Assembly (NCBI RefSeq): GCF_905171775.1
Contig: NC_053501.1
Span: forward strand, 21,096,598 to 21,160,597
DNA: 64,000 bases
Reading direction: 5' to 3'
Origin: Rana temporaria
Taxonomy: Eukaryota > Chordata > Amphibia > Anura > Ranidae
The position numbers and the translations under genes were made by a program. The stretch's first letter is position 1, and each line of letters begins with the position of its first letter. The notes beneath the pieces were generated by a model, which did not search any database, was not told the origin of the DNA, and saw nothing but the letters and a program-made list of their open reading frames with translations. Below, piece by piece: positions 31,591 to 43,283 of the stretch.

Positions 31591-32160
31591 CCAGGGGCGG
31601 ATCCAGGGGGGGGGGCAACAGGGAAATTGCCCCTCCCGAGAAGTTAGTTGCGGGTGAGTGTGCGGGCGAAGTGGTGGTTGAGACGGCAGTTGGTTCGGCG
31701 TACAAGTGACACTGACACAGTCACACTGACTTGCGAGCGGAGGCGGCTCGGCTGGCGGGTGAGAGAGATAGGAAGCTGCCAGGTGGCAGGCTCAATGAGT
31801 GGACTGGCCAATCAGCGGGTGGCGGAGCAGAGTGATGACATCATCTCTCACCACCCAGTGCCCGCCCTGCATCCCGGCAGTTCCGCTCTCATTTACTGTG
31901 CAGGCAGGAAGCTGAGTGTAATCTGAGACCTAAGTGGAGGAAATGAACACTCCCCTCTCTACACAGTTGCATAGGGAAACATGCACAGTTGAGGCTGTCA
32001 GTCATCTGCTGTGTGCTGGAGAGGGGAAGGGCTACCTTGGTGTCAGCAAAAACCATCAGAAGTGACTCATGCATTAATCACACTATGAGCTTGGGATTGG
32101 GGCAAATACACACTATATACAGATATGCTTGGTTCATTATTTATTTTAGAGGTTTACAAC
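31591..32160 (+). mobile_element. Possible hAT-derived block
   Basis: 'CAGGGGCGGATCCAGG' followed by a G-run is a typical hAT left terminus in vertebrates. The right edge near 32140-32165 instead reads GGTTTACAACCACTTT, the right end of a TTAA family, so two elements may be joined. No duplication found. Confidence 0.4.
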
Positions 32161-32299
32161 CACTTTCTAGAGATATTGTCACTGTGCCAAAATGACAGTG
32201 TCTGTGTAAAATGGCCCCCTGACCCACCAATACTCACCTTGCCAGTGTGCTCCCATCACGCCAACACCAGCCAGCACTGAGGGTCTTAGTTCTGACTGT

Positions 32300-32564
32300 G
32301 AGGCCTCGTACACACGAGCGAGTTTCTCGGCAAAAAACAGCAAGAAACTTTTTTTTTGCCGAGGAAACCGGTCGTGTGTACATTTTTCAACGAGGAAACT
32401 GTCGAGGATCCTGTCGAGCCAAAACGAGAGCATGTCTTCTTTTTCCTCGACGGGAATGGAGAAACTTGCCTTGTCGAGTTCCTCGACAGCCTAACAAGGA
32501 ACTCGACGAGGAAAACGATGTGTTTCGCCCCAGTCGAGTTCCTCGGTCGTGTGTACGAGGCTTC
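32300..32564. mobile_element. AGGCCTCGTACACACGA MITE, copy 2
   Basis: Ends GAGGCCTCGTACACACGAGC and GGTCGTGTGTACGAGGCTTC. About 265 bp, inverted relative to 29251-29525. Confidence 0.92.
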
Positions 32565-32689
32565 ACAAGTAAAAATTCCCGTTGCAAAGTGAACTTACTC
32601 TACTGCTTTAATAACGCCTCTTTAAATAATTTGTTCTCTCTTTCCCCCCCTCTCTATTTATATATTTATATATTGCCCAATTAATTTAA

Positions 32690-33300
32690 AACTCACAAAT
32701 TGACTTTAAAAAAAAAACATGAAAAAATGCAAATGACATTTTTACAAGATATTTGTCTCAAAATGACTGTTCTTTCGCGAGAATCAGAACCGCTTACCCG
32801 CTGCCAAATTTTACAGACTGTGCTTTCTATTTTTTTGTTTCTATCTACTGCGTGAGAAATGATGTCTTCATTTAAAATTCTATTCATGTTATCGCTAATA
32901 GAGGCGATTGTAAAAACAATTGTTTAAAGACAAAAGGGGCGACTGGATCACTACCGCTCGATACAAAATTTAAGTAATTAAGACATGCAAACTATTATAC
33001 AATTTACTGTGAGTGTTGTATGAATAATTAATTAATTGTTAACCGTTTTCTTTCTGTAACCAGTATATTTTGGGAAGGCATTGTGTCGCTCGAGCTTCTG
33101 AGATTACTTTTAGTGATTCCACAATGACGCTTTAGTTTAGTCGATGGATTTAATTTTTCATCAGAATTTCAACTACAAAGTCGATTAGGAGACTTCTGAT
33201 GGTTCCTGATTCACTAATGGGATTAATATTAGGAAGTTAGGTTACTCAAACAAGACTAGATGACTTGATGCCTCAGAATTTTGGTTGTAGTATTTGATAA
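32690..33300. promoter_or_regulatory. Candidate conserved non-coding block 2
   Basis: Repeat-free and AT-rich but not low-complexity. Motifs: AAACAATTGTTTAAAG (SOX-type palindrome), TAAGTAATTAAGACATGCAA (homeodomain plus POU-like) and AATAATTAATTAATTG. A paired SOX/POU/homeodomain composition also marks 31207-31225. Function is inferred only. Confidence 0.35.
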
Positions 33301-34023
33301 ACAATAGGAGCAGTAATAGCACATGGTGCTAAGCAGGGACTGATGCCCCTGATGATGTCAGACTGATGAAACCCATAGGGCGTGGCTTAGTAGTGCTGTT
33401 TCCATGCGGCCAGAGGTATTTGCATATTACCAAAGTTAGAGCGCTCCTGCTTATCAATTTTGGAATGTTTTTAAAGTGATTTTGTCAATTTTATTCAGTT
33501 ATTATGTGACTGTATTTCCTTCTTTATTTTATTTTAAAAAAATACCCCAGTGAGCACTATGTTAGCTTTTATATCTTTTTGAGCACTGATCCATTTTTTT
33601 CACCTGAGCTGGATTTACCAAATGAGAATTCTAGTGAGGGTTGTGTGCATGTGGGGGAGTCCAGCAGAGTTCATGGAGTCTGACAGATTTGATTAAAGGT
33701 TTATAAGCTAAATGTGTGTGCCAACGGGGGATAGGTGGGGGTGAACAGTTTATGTGGACTTGATCATGATTTATGGATTGTATCATCACTTTATTTACAG
33801 ACATTTGTATGAAGGACTGTTTTATGGTGATTTTGGATCATAATGTTACACATGTTTATATGTTGCACTATTTTGGTGGTTGTTTTTTTTTTTTTTGGTA
33901 TATGAATCAGCACAGCAAATTTCTATAGACCTTGATATACATAGCAAGCCTCTGTCTATTGACATTGATGTCTCTGCTGGCTTCAGGGCCTCAACCAAAT
34001 AAACACCTGATGCATGAATCTTC
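33301..34023. other. Unclassified intron sequence
   Basis: No clear family. 'CTGATGAAACCCATAGGGCG' followed by 'TGGCTTAGTAGTGCTG' resembles dispersed-repeat sequence, but no boundaries are visible. Confidence 0.3.
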
Positions 34024-34547
34024 TTAAAGCGGGAGTTCACCCAATTAATTTTTTTTTCTCTTTTCCCCTTAGATGGATGCTCGTTTTGTCTAGGGGAATA
34101 GGCTAGTTGTTTTAAAATATGAGACGTACTTACCGTTTTCGAGATGCATCTTCTCCGTCGCTTCCGGGTATGGGTCTTCGGGAGCGGGCGTTCCTTCTTG
34201 ATTGACAGTCTTCCGAGAGGCTTCCGACGGTCGCATCCATCGCGTCACTAGTAGCCGAAAGAAGCCGAACGTCGGTGCGGCTCTATACTGCGCCTGCGCA
34301 CCGACGTTCGGCTTCTTTCGGAAAAACGTGACGCGATGGATGCGACCGTCGGAAGCCTCTCGGAAGACTGTCAATCAAAATAGGAACGCCCAGTCCCGCA
34401 GCCCATACCCGGAAAGCGGCGGAGAAGATGCATCTCGTAAACCGTAAGTACGGCTCATATTTTAAAACAACTAGCCGATTCCCCTAGACAAAACGAGCAT
34501 CCATCTAAGGGGAAAAATAGTTATGTATGGGTGAACCTCCGCTTTAA
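34024..34547. mobile_element. Palindromic TTAAAGCGGGAGTTCACCC MITE, copy 3
   Basis: 524 bp with TTAA edges. Its arms are nearly identical to 14699-15228, and the central 'GTGCGGCTCTATACTGCGCC' is the reverse complement of that copy's centre. Confidence 0.93.
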
Positions 34548-34716
34548 AGTGATACTAAAGTCTATTTTTTTTTCTTTTGTTAAAAAAACAAACATGTTAT
34601 ACTTACCTGCTTTGTGCAGTTGGTATTGCATAGAGCAGCCCATATCCTCCTCTTCTCGGGTCCCTCTTTGGTGCTCCTGGCCCTTCTCTCCTGTCGAGTG
34701 CCCCTACAGGGCAAAT
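34544..34716 (+). mobile_element. Partial TTAAAGTGATACTAAAGTC MITE
   Basis: Begins at the same TTAA that closes the preceding element, so the two share a target site or were inserted back to back. The right end is not visible; Tc1 sequence follows. Confidence 0.5.
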
Positions 34717-35078
34717 ACAGGGCAAATATTTTATTATACTGTATCTTTTCATGTGACATCACTGAAGAAATGACATTTTGTTACAATGTAAAGTAGTGAG
34801 TGTACAGCTTGTATAACAGTGTAAATTTGCTGTCCCCTCAAAATAACTCAAAACACAGCCATCAATGTCTAAATCACTGGCAACAAAAGTGAGTACACCC
34901 CCTAAGTGAAAATGTACAAATTGGGCCCAATTAGCCATTTTCCCACCCCAGTGTCATGCGACTCGTTAGTGTTACAAGGTTTCAGGTGTGAATGGGGAGG
35001 GGGTGTGTTCAATTTGGTGTAATCACTCTCACTCTCTCATACTGGTCACTGAAAGTTCAACATGGTATCCCAACTCAC
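34717..35078. mobile_element. Tc1-like element, non-coding terminal region
   Basis: 'GCAACAAAAGTGAGTACACC', 'GTGTCATGCGACTCGTTAGT' and 'CAAATATTTTATTATACTGT' match the non-coding end of a common fish and frog Tc1 family. No transposase codons remain. Confidence 0.8.
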
Positions 35079-35347
35079 TTCCTTTGAGCCCAGACTGTCA
35101 TGGACCCGCCTCCAGCCTGTGTCTAGACAGTGAAGGAGAACCAATCCTGTGAGCTCATATATCTATCACTTTGCTCTCTCCGTCCATTAGCATGCTTTTT
35201 GTCAGTACATGAGCTGTTTGGCTCCTTGTGATGCTTCCTCCGCTTACACTCCGAGCTCAGCTGAGCAAGGACTGCAGAAGGCTGAAGTAAAGTCCAATTT
35301 AATACCTACACTGCTTGCATTGAAAAATATCAATGGTGTATTCTATT

Positions 35348-35932
35348 TCTATATATATAAAACTCAACGTGTGTGTATGTATGTATGTATGTTCCAGCAT
35401 CACGTCCAAACGGCTAAAGATATTAACATGAAACTTGGCACACATGTTACTTATATGTCAGCAACAAACATAGGATAGGTGGTTTAACCCTTACCCACCC
35501 CCATTTGCCATGGTCGGGGTTTTTCTTTAAAGTCCCATTCAACTCTATGGGAAATACATGTTACTTCATAACTTCCAAACGGCTGTAGATATTTCGATAA
35601 CACTTGGTCACATGTTACTTATATGTCCACTTAAACTATAGGATAGTTACTTTATCCCTTAACTACCCCCATTTGTGAGGGTCGGGGTTTTTGTTTAAAG
35701 TCCCATGCAAATCAATGGGAAATGTATGTTGCCACATAACTTCTGTACGCCTGGAGATATTTCAATAATACCTGGTACACATATTACTTATATGCCAAAT
35801 AAAAATATATGACAGTTAAATTAACCCTTACCTACACCCTTATATAAAAGATGGGTATATTTATATTACTATGATTTTACTCCCCAAAAGGTTAAGATAG
35901 GAAGACCGGGCAACGCCGGGTATTCAGCTAGT
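35348..35932 (+). mobile_element. Non-autonomous Helitron, 585 bp
   Basis: The 5' end is TCTATATATATAAAACTC. The 3' end has the diagnostic GC hairpin CCGGGCAACGCCGGG, followed by TATTCAGCTAGT, with CTAGT at 35928-35932 and a T next to it. There are no terminal inverted repeats or duplication, as expected for Helitrons. The interior holds three diverged ~180-bp direct repeats, each with 'AACTTC...AACGGCT', 'CACATGTTACTTATATG' and 'GGTCGGGGTTTTT'. The upstream base is T rather than the usual A. Confidence 0.93.
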
Positions 35933-36404
35933 TAATGTATAAATACAAAGCTACATTAACTACCGTATTTTCCTTTGTTATATGTCTAGAAAGGTCCTCT
36001 TCAATAAGTGACCTCGATATTCTTTTGTATAAAGTCTCTATTGTTTGAGAAAGTCTTATGGTGGAGATCACAATTTTACACTTATAATATTACAATGGGC
36101 TATTAATGTACTTATTCGACTGTTGCTTTGTATAATTTTTGCCCAATCACTTTTATTACTGTAAATGTCACAAGTCTTTTTTTGCACATTGAACAATCTT
36201 TGACTGGAATATACAGTATACGTGCATTGACTACAGTTCTCTACTATTACTTACAAGTTGTATTCATTTTAGATTTAGGTGTAGCATTTGTTTATAATTT
36301 TAATATTATTTTGTTTGTGATACAAGAATAAAATGGAATTTTATTTTATTTTAGATGTATTAATAATTATTAAAGATTACATATTAATAATTCAATATTA
36401 TTTA
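35933..36404. other. AT-rich unclassified sequence
   Basis: Strongly AT-rich, no repeat family or credible ORF seen. Confidence 0.3.
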
Positions 36405-37383
36405 TTAACCACTCACTTACTGGACACATATACCCCCTTCCTACCCAGGTGAAATTTCAGCTTTCAGCACTGTCACGTTTTGATTGACAATTGCGCGGTC
36501 GTGCGACGTGGCTCCCAAACAAAATTGGCGTCCTTTTTTTCCCACAAATAGAGCTTTCTTTTGGTGGTATTTGATCACCTCTGCGGTTTTTATTTTTTGC
36601 GCTATAAACAAAAGAAGAACGACAATTTAAAAAAAAAACTCAATATCTTTTACTTTTTGATTTAATAAATACAGTATCATAATTAAAAAAAAAAAAAAAA
36701 AAATAGTTTTCCTCAGTTTAGACCGATACGTATTCTTCTACATATTTTTGGTAAAAAAAAATCGCAATAAGCGTATTTGATTGGTTTGCGCAAAAGTTCT
36801 AGCATCTACAAAATAGGGAATAGAATTGTGTCATTTTTATTTATTTTTATTTTTTTACTAGTAATGGCGGCGATCTGCGATTTTTATTGTGACCGTGACA
36901 TTGCGGCGGCATATGGAACACTTTTGACACATTTTTGGGACCATTCACATTTATACAGCAATTGGTGCTATAAAACTGCACTGATTACTGTGTAAATGTG
37001 ACTGGCAGGGAAGGGGTTAACACTAAGGGGCGAGGAAGGGGTTAATATGTTCCCTAAAGTGTGTTCTAACTGTAGGGGGAGGGGGACTCACAAGGGGAGG
37101 AGACCGATGTGTGTTCCTCTGTACTGGGAACACACATCTGTCTCCTCAGCGCTGACAGGACATGGATCTGTGTGTTTACACACACAGATCCATGGTCCTG
37201 CAGTGATTGCGGGCAATTGCGGGTGCCCGGCGGACGCCGGGCACGTGCACCGGGACCCGAGCAATGCGGCGGGGGCGCCCCCTAGCCGCCCAGGAATGCA
37301 AGGACATCATATGACGTCCAGTCTGAAGGAGAAAGGGTTCCCGCCGACGTCATTTTACAATGACTCGGTAGGAAAGGTGTTAA
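36405..37383 (-). mobile_element. TTAACCACTT element, copy 2
   Basis: About 979 bp, inverted relative to 16553-17526. TTAA at 36405-36408 and 37380-37383, but the ends are more diverged (TTAACCACTCACTTACTGG and GTAGGAAAGGTGTTAA). Confidence 0.85.
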
Positions 37384-38285
37384 ATCACTTCTTTTTCAGA
37401 GGGGGCCAGGGAACATTTTACGGTGATCTCCTTTTTATCTTTGAGTTTTCACATTGGGATTCTGCAGTAGGCAAAGGTTGTTGGAACCACCCAAGATGTT
37501 GGGTTGGTGTAGGTGACTCGAGACTTTAACCACTTAAGGACCTTGCCTGTTTTTCAGATTTGGTGTTTACAAGATTAAAACAGTTTTTTTTTGCTATAAA
37601 ATTACTTAAAACCCCCAAACATTATATATATTTTTTTCTAACACCCTAGATAATAAAATGGCGGTCATTGCAATACTTTTTGTCACACCGTATTTGCTCA
37701 CTGGTCTTACAAGCGCACTTTTTTTGGAAAAAAATCACTTTTTTGAATAAAAAATTAAGACAACAGTAAAGTTAACCCATTTTTTTTTATATTGTGAAAG
37801 ATAATGTTACGCCGAGTAAAATGATACCCAACATGTCACGCTTCAAAATTGCGCCCGTTCGTGGAATGGCGTTAAACTTTTACCCTTAAAAATCTCCATA
37901 GGTGATGTTTAAAAAATTCTAAAGGTTTCATCTTTTGACATACAGAGGAGGTCTAGGGCTCGAATTATTGCTCTCGCTCTACTAATCGCTGTGATACCTC
38001 ACTTGTGTGGTTTGAACACCGTTTTCATATGCGGGCACTACTCACGTATACGTTCGCTTCTGCGCGTGAGCTCCTCGGGACGGGGCGCTTTAAAAAATTT
38101 TTTTTTTGTTTTCTTATTTATTTTATTAATTTTTACACACAAAAAAAAGTCACTTTTATTCCAATTACAAGGAATGTAAACATCCCTTGAAATAGAAACA
38201 AGCTCACGCACAGAAGCGAACATCCCTTGTAATAGAAAAAAAACATGACAGGTCCTCTTAAATATAAAATCTGGGGTCAAACTGT

Positions 38286-38557
38286 GAGGCCTCGTACACA
38301 CGATCAAGTTTCTCGGCAAAAACCAGCAAGAAACTTGCTGGGATTTTTTTTTTGCCGAGAAAACCGGTCGTGTGTACATTTTTTGACGAGGAAACTGTCG
38401 AGGATCAAGTCGAGCCAAAAAGAGAGCATGTCTTCTTTTTCCTCAACGGGAATGGAGAAACTTGCCTTGTCGAGTTCCTAGACAGCCTAACAAGGAACTC
38501 GACGAGGAAAATGATGTGTTTCGCCCGTTGAGTTCCTCGGTCGTGTGAACGAGGCTT
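38286..38557. mobile_element. AGGCCTCGTACACACGA MITE, copy 3
   Basis: About 272 bp with ends GAGGCCTCGTACACACGATC and GGTCGTGTGAACGAGGCTT. Same orientation as 32300-32564. Confidence 0.92.
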
Positions 38558-38900
38558 TATTTAAAAAAATGACAACAAGAAAATATGCCTTTAAGAAGCA
38601 TGGGCGGAAGTGACGTTTTGACGTCGCTTCCGCCCTGCTATTCTATGGAGACGAGTGGCGGCCATCTTGCCCTCACTCGTATTCCAGCCGAGCAGGAGGA
38701 AGGACCCGATTGCCTCCACCTCTGCCGACGGCTCCGGTAAGTGGTATAGGGCGCGGGAGAGCGGCGGGATCCGCAAATCCGCAAAAAAACGCAGCGGAGA
38801 CCACCGTAATCATTTAAAGGACCGCTCACTGAAAAGATGGATATCTTGGTTGTGGCAGCGGCTGCTGCCATTACGAGATATCCATCTTTCAAAAAATGAC

Positions 38901-39237
38901 GTACAGGCATACCCCACTTTTAAGTACACAATGGGACCAGAGCATGTATGTAAAACGAAAATGTACTTAAAGTGAAACAATACCTTTTTTCACTTCTAGG
39001 GGGTCAGGGACTGTAGTGAGGGTGTCAAGAGCTGTAGTTGAGGTCCCAGGGGCTGTAGTGGGGGTGTCAGGGGCACACTGGAACAGGGTGGGGTATGATC
39101 TCGGAGTTTCAGCTCCTTCTACTGTGGCTTCAAAATGTCTGTACAGTACTTGTAAGGCACTTAACATACACTCGCGGGTATGTCCTTACTCGCGAGTGTA
39201 TGTAAAGTGAGTGTACTTAAAGCGGGGTATGCCTGTA
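38901..39237. mobile_element. Tc1/mariner-type MITE (TACAGGCATACCCC)
   Basis: 337 bp with inverted ends CAGGCATACCCCACTTTTAA and TTAAAGCGGGGTATGCCTG and a TA dinucleotide on each side. Internally it carries diverged 'GGGGTGTCAGGG'-like short repeats and a 'TACACTCGCG' palindrome. Confidence 0.88.
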
Positions 39238-39266
39238 TATATACAGTGCGCGGTCCTTAAGTGGTT

Positions 39267-39924
39267 GGTTTACTAAAACTGGAGAGTGCAGAGAAACACC
39301 AGCTCCATTTTATTTGTCAAGGCTTAAAGTGTTACCAAACCCACAACAGTTAAGTAAGTCTGTATATGCAGTAAAGCATGCGTGTTATACTCACTGTGAA
39401 ACCTAAGGGGTTAATCCTCTGCATTGTGTAAAAAGGCTGTTTGAGACTGTCTTCGCTGATCCTCCCCTTCTTCCACTGTTCCCAATCCATCTCCTGACAG
39501 TACAGAGCCTTTGGAGTCACTCTGCACATGTTCAGTTTGGTGCGTATTGCTAGAGAGGTTTTTTCTTTCTTGGGAGAGTGCATGTGATCAGCACAGGGCC
39601 AATCAGCACTGTCCAGACAGAGGGTCAGGGGTCCTGCAGCCTCATAGGACAATTAGAGGAAAATTAAAACTCCTCCTACAAATTTTTACAAGACACTGAT
39701 AGAAGTCACAAGACTGTTATATACTGCTGATGAGAAAAGGTATTTATCAGTTTATATTTACTACAATAATTGCAGTTCTGTGTACTGTGGGAGACCAGAT
39801 ATAGTGAATGCAAGCTCCTGGGTTTAGTAACATTTTAATTGAAGACGCTGAAGTCTGAAACTGATTGGCTATCATGCAAAGCTGCACCAGATTTTTCACT
39901 CTCCAGTTTTAGTAAATCAACCCC
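39267..39924. mobile_element. TTTACTAAAACTGGAGAG hairpin repeat, interrupted
   Basis: Left part TTTACTAAAACTGGAGAGTG and right part CACTCTCCAGTTTTAGTAAA are inverted repeats of an element whose uninterrupted centre reads CAAAGCTTAATT in another copy (near 43220). The interruption is the TTAA element at 39324-39838. Confidence 0.88.
39324..39838. mobile_element. TTAAAGTGTTACCAAACCC MITE, nested
   Basis: 515 bp, TTAA at 39324-39327 and 39835-39838, with inverted ends TTAAAGTGTTACCAAACCC and GGGTTTAGTAACATTTTAA. It sits in the TTAA of the hairpin repeat around it. Confidence 0.9.
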
Positions 39925-40320
39925 ACTGAGACTTTGCAGGTGTTATTGTCAGTTGGAGAGGGCCAGAGGCCAAGACTGATGTCAGGTAAATTGGTTTTTC
40001 CAAGTCACACAGCCGTTTGAAGAATTATTGTATAGGGGTGGTAAGGAGCACAACACTTTAAAGATGGACACAAGCCTGATAAGGTTCCACACTTTATATA
40101 ACACAGCCAACACGTTTTGCGAGATGGGGGCATCCTTCCATGTTAAAAAAAGACACTCTGTTGGTGTGGCATCTGAGTGGCAAAACTTCGAACTATTCCT
40201 ACATCTTTTTTCAGCACCCTTATATCATGACATATGGCAGTTTGGCATCCCTGTTTTGTGGCTCCTCAGCAACATGAGATATGTCAAAATAGAATTATTA
40301 AATACTATAATATATAGCTA
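39925..40320. other. Unclassified, partly dispersed-repeat sequence
   Basis: 'AGCCAACACGTTTTGCGAG' near 40105 is like the dispersed frog motif also seen at 45100, 45280 and 45757. No boundaries visible. Confidence 0.35.
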
Positions 40321-41124
40321 CAAAGGCATAACTAGAACCTTCAGGACCCCAGTGCAAAAAAACAAGAAGGGCCCCTCTGGTCCCGAGGCCCTTCCCTCTG
40401 AGCCCTGGCCCCTTTACTCCCACCATAGGGCTCTTTATTATGACCCTGCAGTGGGACCCTTTTGCGTGTTCTGCAGTTTGAGACTGTCTCCGCAGTGGGA
40501 CCCTTTCGCGTGTTCTGCAGTAGTACCCTTACTGCCATGTTGGACCCCCCCACGGTGACAGAACACCAGGGGCTGGTCACAAGTACATGTAGTTTAGCCA
40601 TAGGGTGAATTACTCTGCAATGTCATGGGATGGGTGGAATGCTCTGCAGTGTATCATGGGATAGTCATAATGCACTGCATTGTCAGGGATGGGTGGAATG
40701 CTCTCCAGTGTGTCAGGAGATGGGTGAAATACTATGCAATAATATAGGATGAGTTAAATGCTCTGCAGTAACATGGGAGGGATGGAATGCTCTGCAGCGT
40801 CTTATGGGATGAGTGGATTGCTCTGCAGTGTGTCATGTGATGGGTGGAATGCTCTGCCCACATATATACACACACAGCCTTTCAAAGAATTAGCAGTACA
40901 GTACCTTCAATCCGGGTACTGCACTGCAGGGGGAGGCAGAGAGCAAGACACCTCTCCCTCTTTCGCTTTCACTTTGTGAGTGTGTTCACTGTCTGACGGA
41001 GCTCCCAGTGCCGATGCACAATGGGGAGTTTAATCTCACTGCCTCTCTACAAGCAGCATGAGCATTCCGGAGCAGGGGCGGGGTTGCCATTGTGACCCCT
41101 GCGACCCCTGTAGCTACGCCACTG
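40321..41124 (-). mobile_element. hAT element with internal tandem repeats
   Basis: 804 bp with ends CAAAGGCATAACTAGAACC and CTGTAGCTACGCCACTG (imperfect inverted repeats) and the exact 8-bp duplication TATAGCTA (40313-40320 and 41125-41132). Confidence 0.92.
40600..40860. repeat. Degenerate ~40-bp tandem repeat, about 6 units
   Basis: Units built on 'GGGATGGGTGGAATGCTCTG' plus 'CAGTGTGTCAT', with heavy divergence. It lies inside the hAT element. Confidence 0.85.
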
Positions 41125-41383
41125 TATAGCTATGTGACTTGACATCTATGACTATGCTGATCTTCAGATAATGTTGCAGTTATGTGAAAACTGTATTTTT
41201 GCTAATCAGGTTCCCCTTACTAATCCAGGGATTGGGTGCAGCATTACCAGCCTTCATGTAGATCTTTGCCCTTGTCATGGTTACATAATGCCCCCTGGTG
41301 TGAGGCATACTTAATAGAAACTCAACTTCTAGGGCTACAGACACCTGAGCTATAACCCTACCGTGGACCAAGCAGATATGTCA

Positions 41384-42242
41384 TTAACCTCCCTGGCGGT
41401 ATGATTGTTTCAGAAAAAAGGTGCTGAAAGCGGTACCATTATTTGCAAGGAAATTCAGCGTTTTATACTGTAGGCCTGTAATTCTTAGGAATAACTCACT
41501 TAAATCTGACCAAACGAGAGTCTAGTATGAATTTTTTTTTAAAAAAAAATTATAAATTATAATATAATAAATAATTATAAATAATTATAACAAATAATAA
41601 TATAATTATAATCAAAATTATTCAATAATGTAATCAACTCAAAATCACTGAAATTTGCTCAGTTGCAGAATTGTCGCTGTCATTACTTTTATTTTTTTAT
41701 GACGAATTTCCCCACAAATCGATATCGCACAATTCTGCAAGTGATTATAATTTATTATCGCTGTTTTCTAGTTGCTCTAAAACCATTTTTGACATAAAGG
41801 GACACTTTTGGTTGCTATGGACAATCTACAGTTTGCAGGCAGAAAGAACAGTTTTTATTTTATAAAAGAACATGTAGGACACTGGGCAGACCACTAGGGA
41901 CAAGGGGGTGTGTATTTTTTACATACAGTACTGTAATCTATAAGATTACAGTATACTGTATGTATTGTGTTTGTTTACCTTTTTGAATTTGGCGCCGTTC
42001 TCCGCTCCCGTGCGTCGTAACGTCGCAGGGAACGGAGATCGGCGGCACACAGAGGCGGTGTGTTAATCGAGCGAGGTCCCGCTCGCTCACACAGCGCGGT
42101 GGCATCGCTGGATCCAGGGACAAGGTAAGTAAACCAAGCCTGTGGATTCTGCGAGGCGAGCCCGAGTCTGACTCGGGGTTACCGATCGTAGCCAAAAAAT
42201 CTCACCCCGAGTCAGACTCAGGAATACCGCCAGGGGGGTTAA
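41384..42242. mobile_element. TTAACCTCCCTGGCGGTAT element, 859 bp
   Basis: TTAA at both edges with inverted ends TTAACCTCCCTGGCGGTAT and ATACCGCCAGGGGGGTTAA. The left half is AT-rich; the right half is GC-rich and carries a duplicated inverted 'CCCGAGTCTGACTCGGGGT'. No transposase. Confidence 0.93.
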
Positions 42243-42572
42243 GATGTAATCAGGAAGATATGACTTTATGGATTTTATATATTTATTTGCAGAATATTTG
42301 GCCAACTTAAAAGGCTACCCAAGGCAGAACACCAAAGTATGTAATATGTATGACATTACTGCTGTCAGTTTTCTGTTTTTCTATGCACAGTTTGGAAGAA
42401 AAAAGCCTGTCTCTGACAACTGTCCTGATACCCATTGCACATAATGCTGTTCAATCAACTTTCCTCATCCACAAATAGCTTCAGTAAGGCTATATTAAGG
42501 CAAATACAGTAGGTTTTAAATATATATGTAGCACCCTGGAGTTAAGGCAGGGAAGCTCCTTGTCTGTTTTGT

Positions 42573-42932
42573 CGGATAATCCATCAGACAATTGTTGGCT
42601 GAATTAACGACAAAAAATGTTGGCTGTTCATGCTCCACAACTGTTGGGCAATAAATCTGTTACATCGGTTTATCCGATTGTGTGTAGGCAAGTCCATCCA
42701 ACTAATATCCAAAGTACAAACACGCATGCTCGAAACCAATGCTAAACATCAGACAACAATAGCAGAAGTTGCCCAAAGGGTATCGTTAAAGAGCTGAAAA
42801 AACACGTGGTTTGGTGAATGTTGGCTAAAAATGTTGGGCAGTGTGTATGCATGCCAAGTTCACGGGCAACGCCCTTCGGACCAAAATCCACGGAAAAGTC
42901 AGATGGAAGTCCGATCGTGTATACGAGGCTTA
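42573..42932. mobile_element. TACGAGGCTT-type hairpin MITE, diverged
   Basis: The right end GATCGTGTATACGAGGCTTA matches the family ends at 29251, 32300 and 38286; the interior is different. The left boundary is approximate. 'TGTAGCACCCTGGAG' just before it (42528) looks like the start of an LTR that this element interrupts. Confidence 0.6.
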
Positions 42933-43140
42933 ACACTTCGACACAACAAATAAACATTCCCAACTAAGCTTTTTTATTTTTAAATCCTTGTTGCATCATT
43001 TGTAGTTTAGAACTTTCAATACAACTGGCTCCTAAACTTGATAATATCACAGGAAATTGTGGTGAGGATGAAACTGCAGCAAAGGGTAAAATGTACGCAT
43101 GTAGACACAACATATTACAGTTCCCTTTAGGGATGATTTT

Positions 43141-43283
43141 CTTAAACTGGAGAGTGCAAAACCTTGTGCAGCTCTGCAAAGAAACCAATCAGCTTCCAGG
43201 TTTTTTTTTATTTGTCAAAGCTTAATTTAACAAAATGAAGTTAGAAGCTGATTGGCTACCATGCACAGCTGCACCAGATTTTG
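43141..43283 (+). repeat. Partial TTTACTAAAACTGGAGAG hairpin repeat
   Basis: From 'CTTAAACTGGAGAGTGCAAA' to 'CAGCTGCACCAGATTTTG', where LINE sequence replaces the expected end. A further piece of the same repeat is at 44156-44200. Confidence 0.8.

Larger units (their letters stand above)
37526..39266. mobile_element. TTAACCACTTAAGGACC element with two nested MITEs
   Basis: Ends TTAACCACTTAAGGACCTTG and GCGGTCCTTAAGTGGTT are inverted repeats. Within it lie the MITEs at 38286-38557 and 38901-39237, so the original element was about 1.1 kb. A 60-bp palindrome around 'GATGGATATCTTGG' (38831-38890) belongs to it. No transposase. Confidence 0.8.

Noticed and set aside
34201..34447. Conserved 80-codon frames shared by 14801-15119 and 34090-34447
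   Set aside because: They are the same arm of a palindromic MITE read in either direction, not conserved genes.
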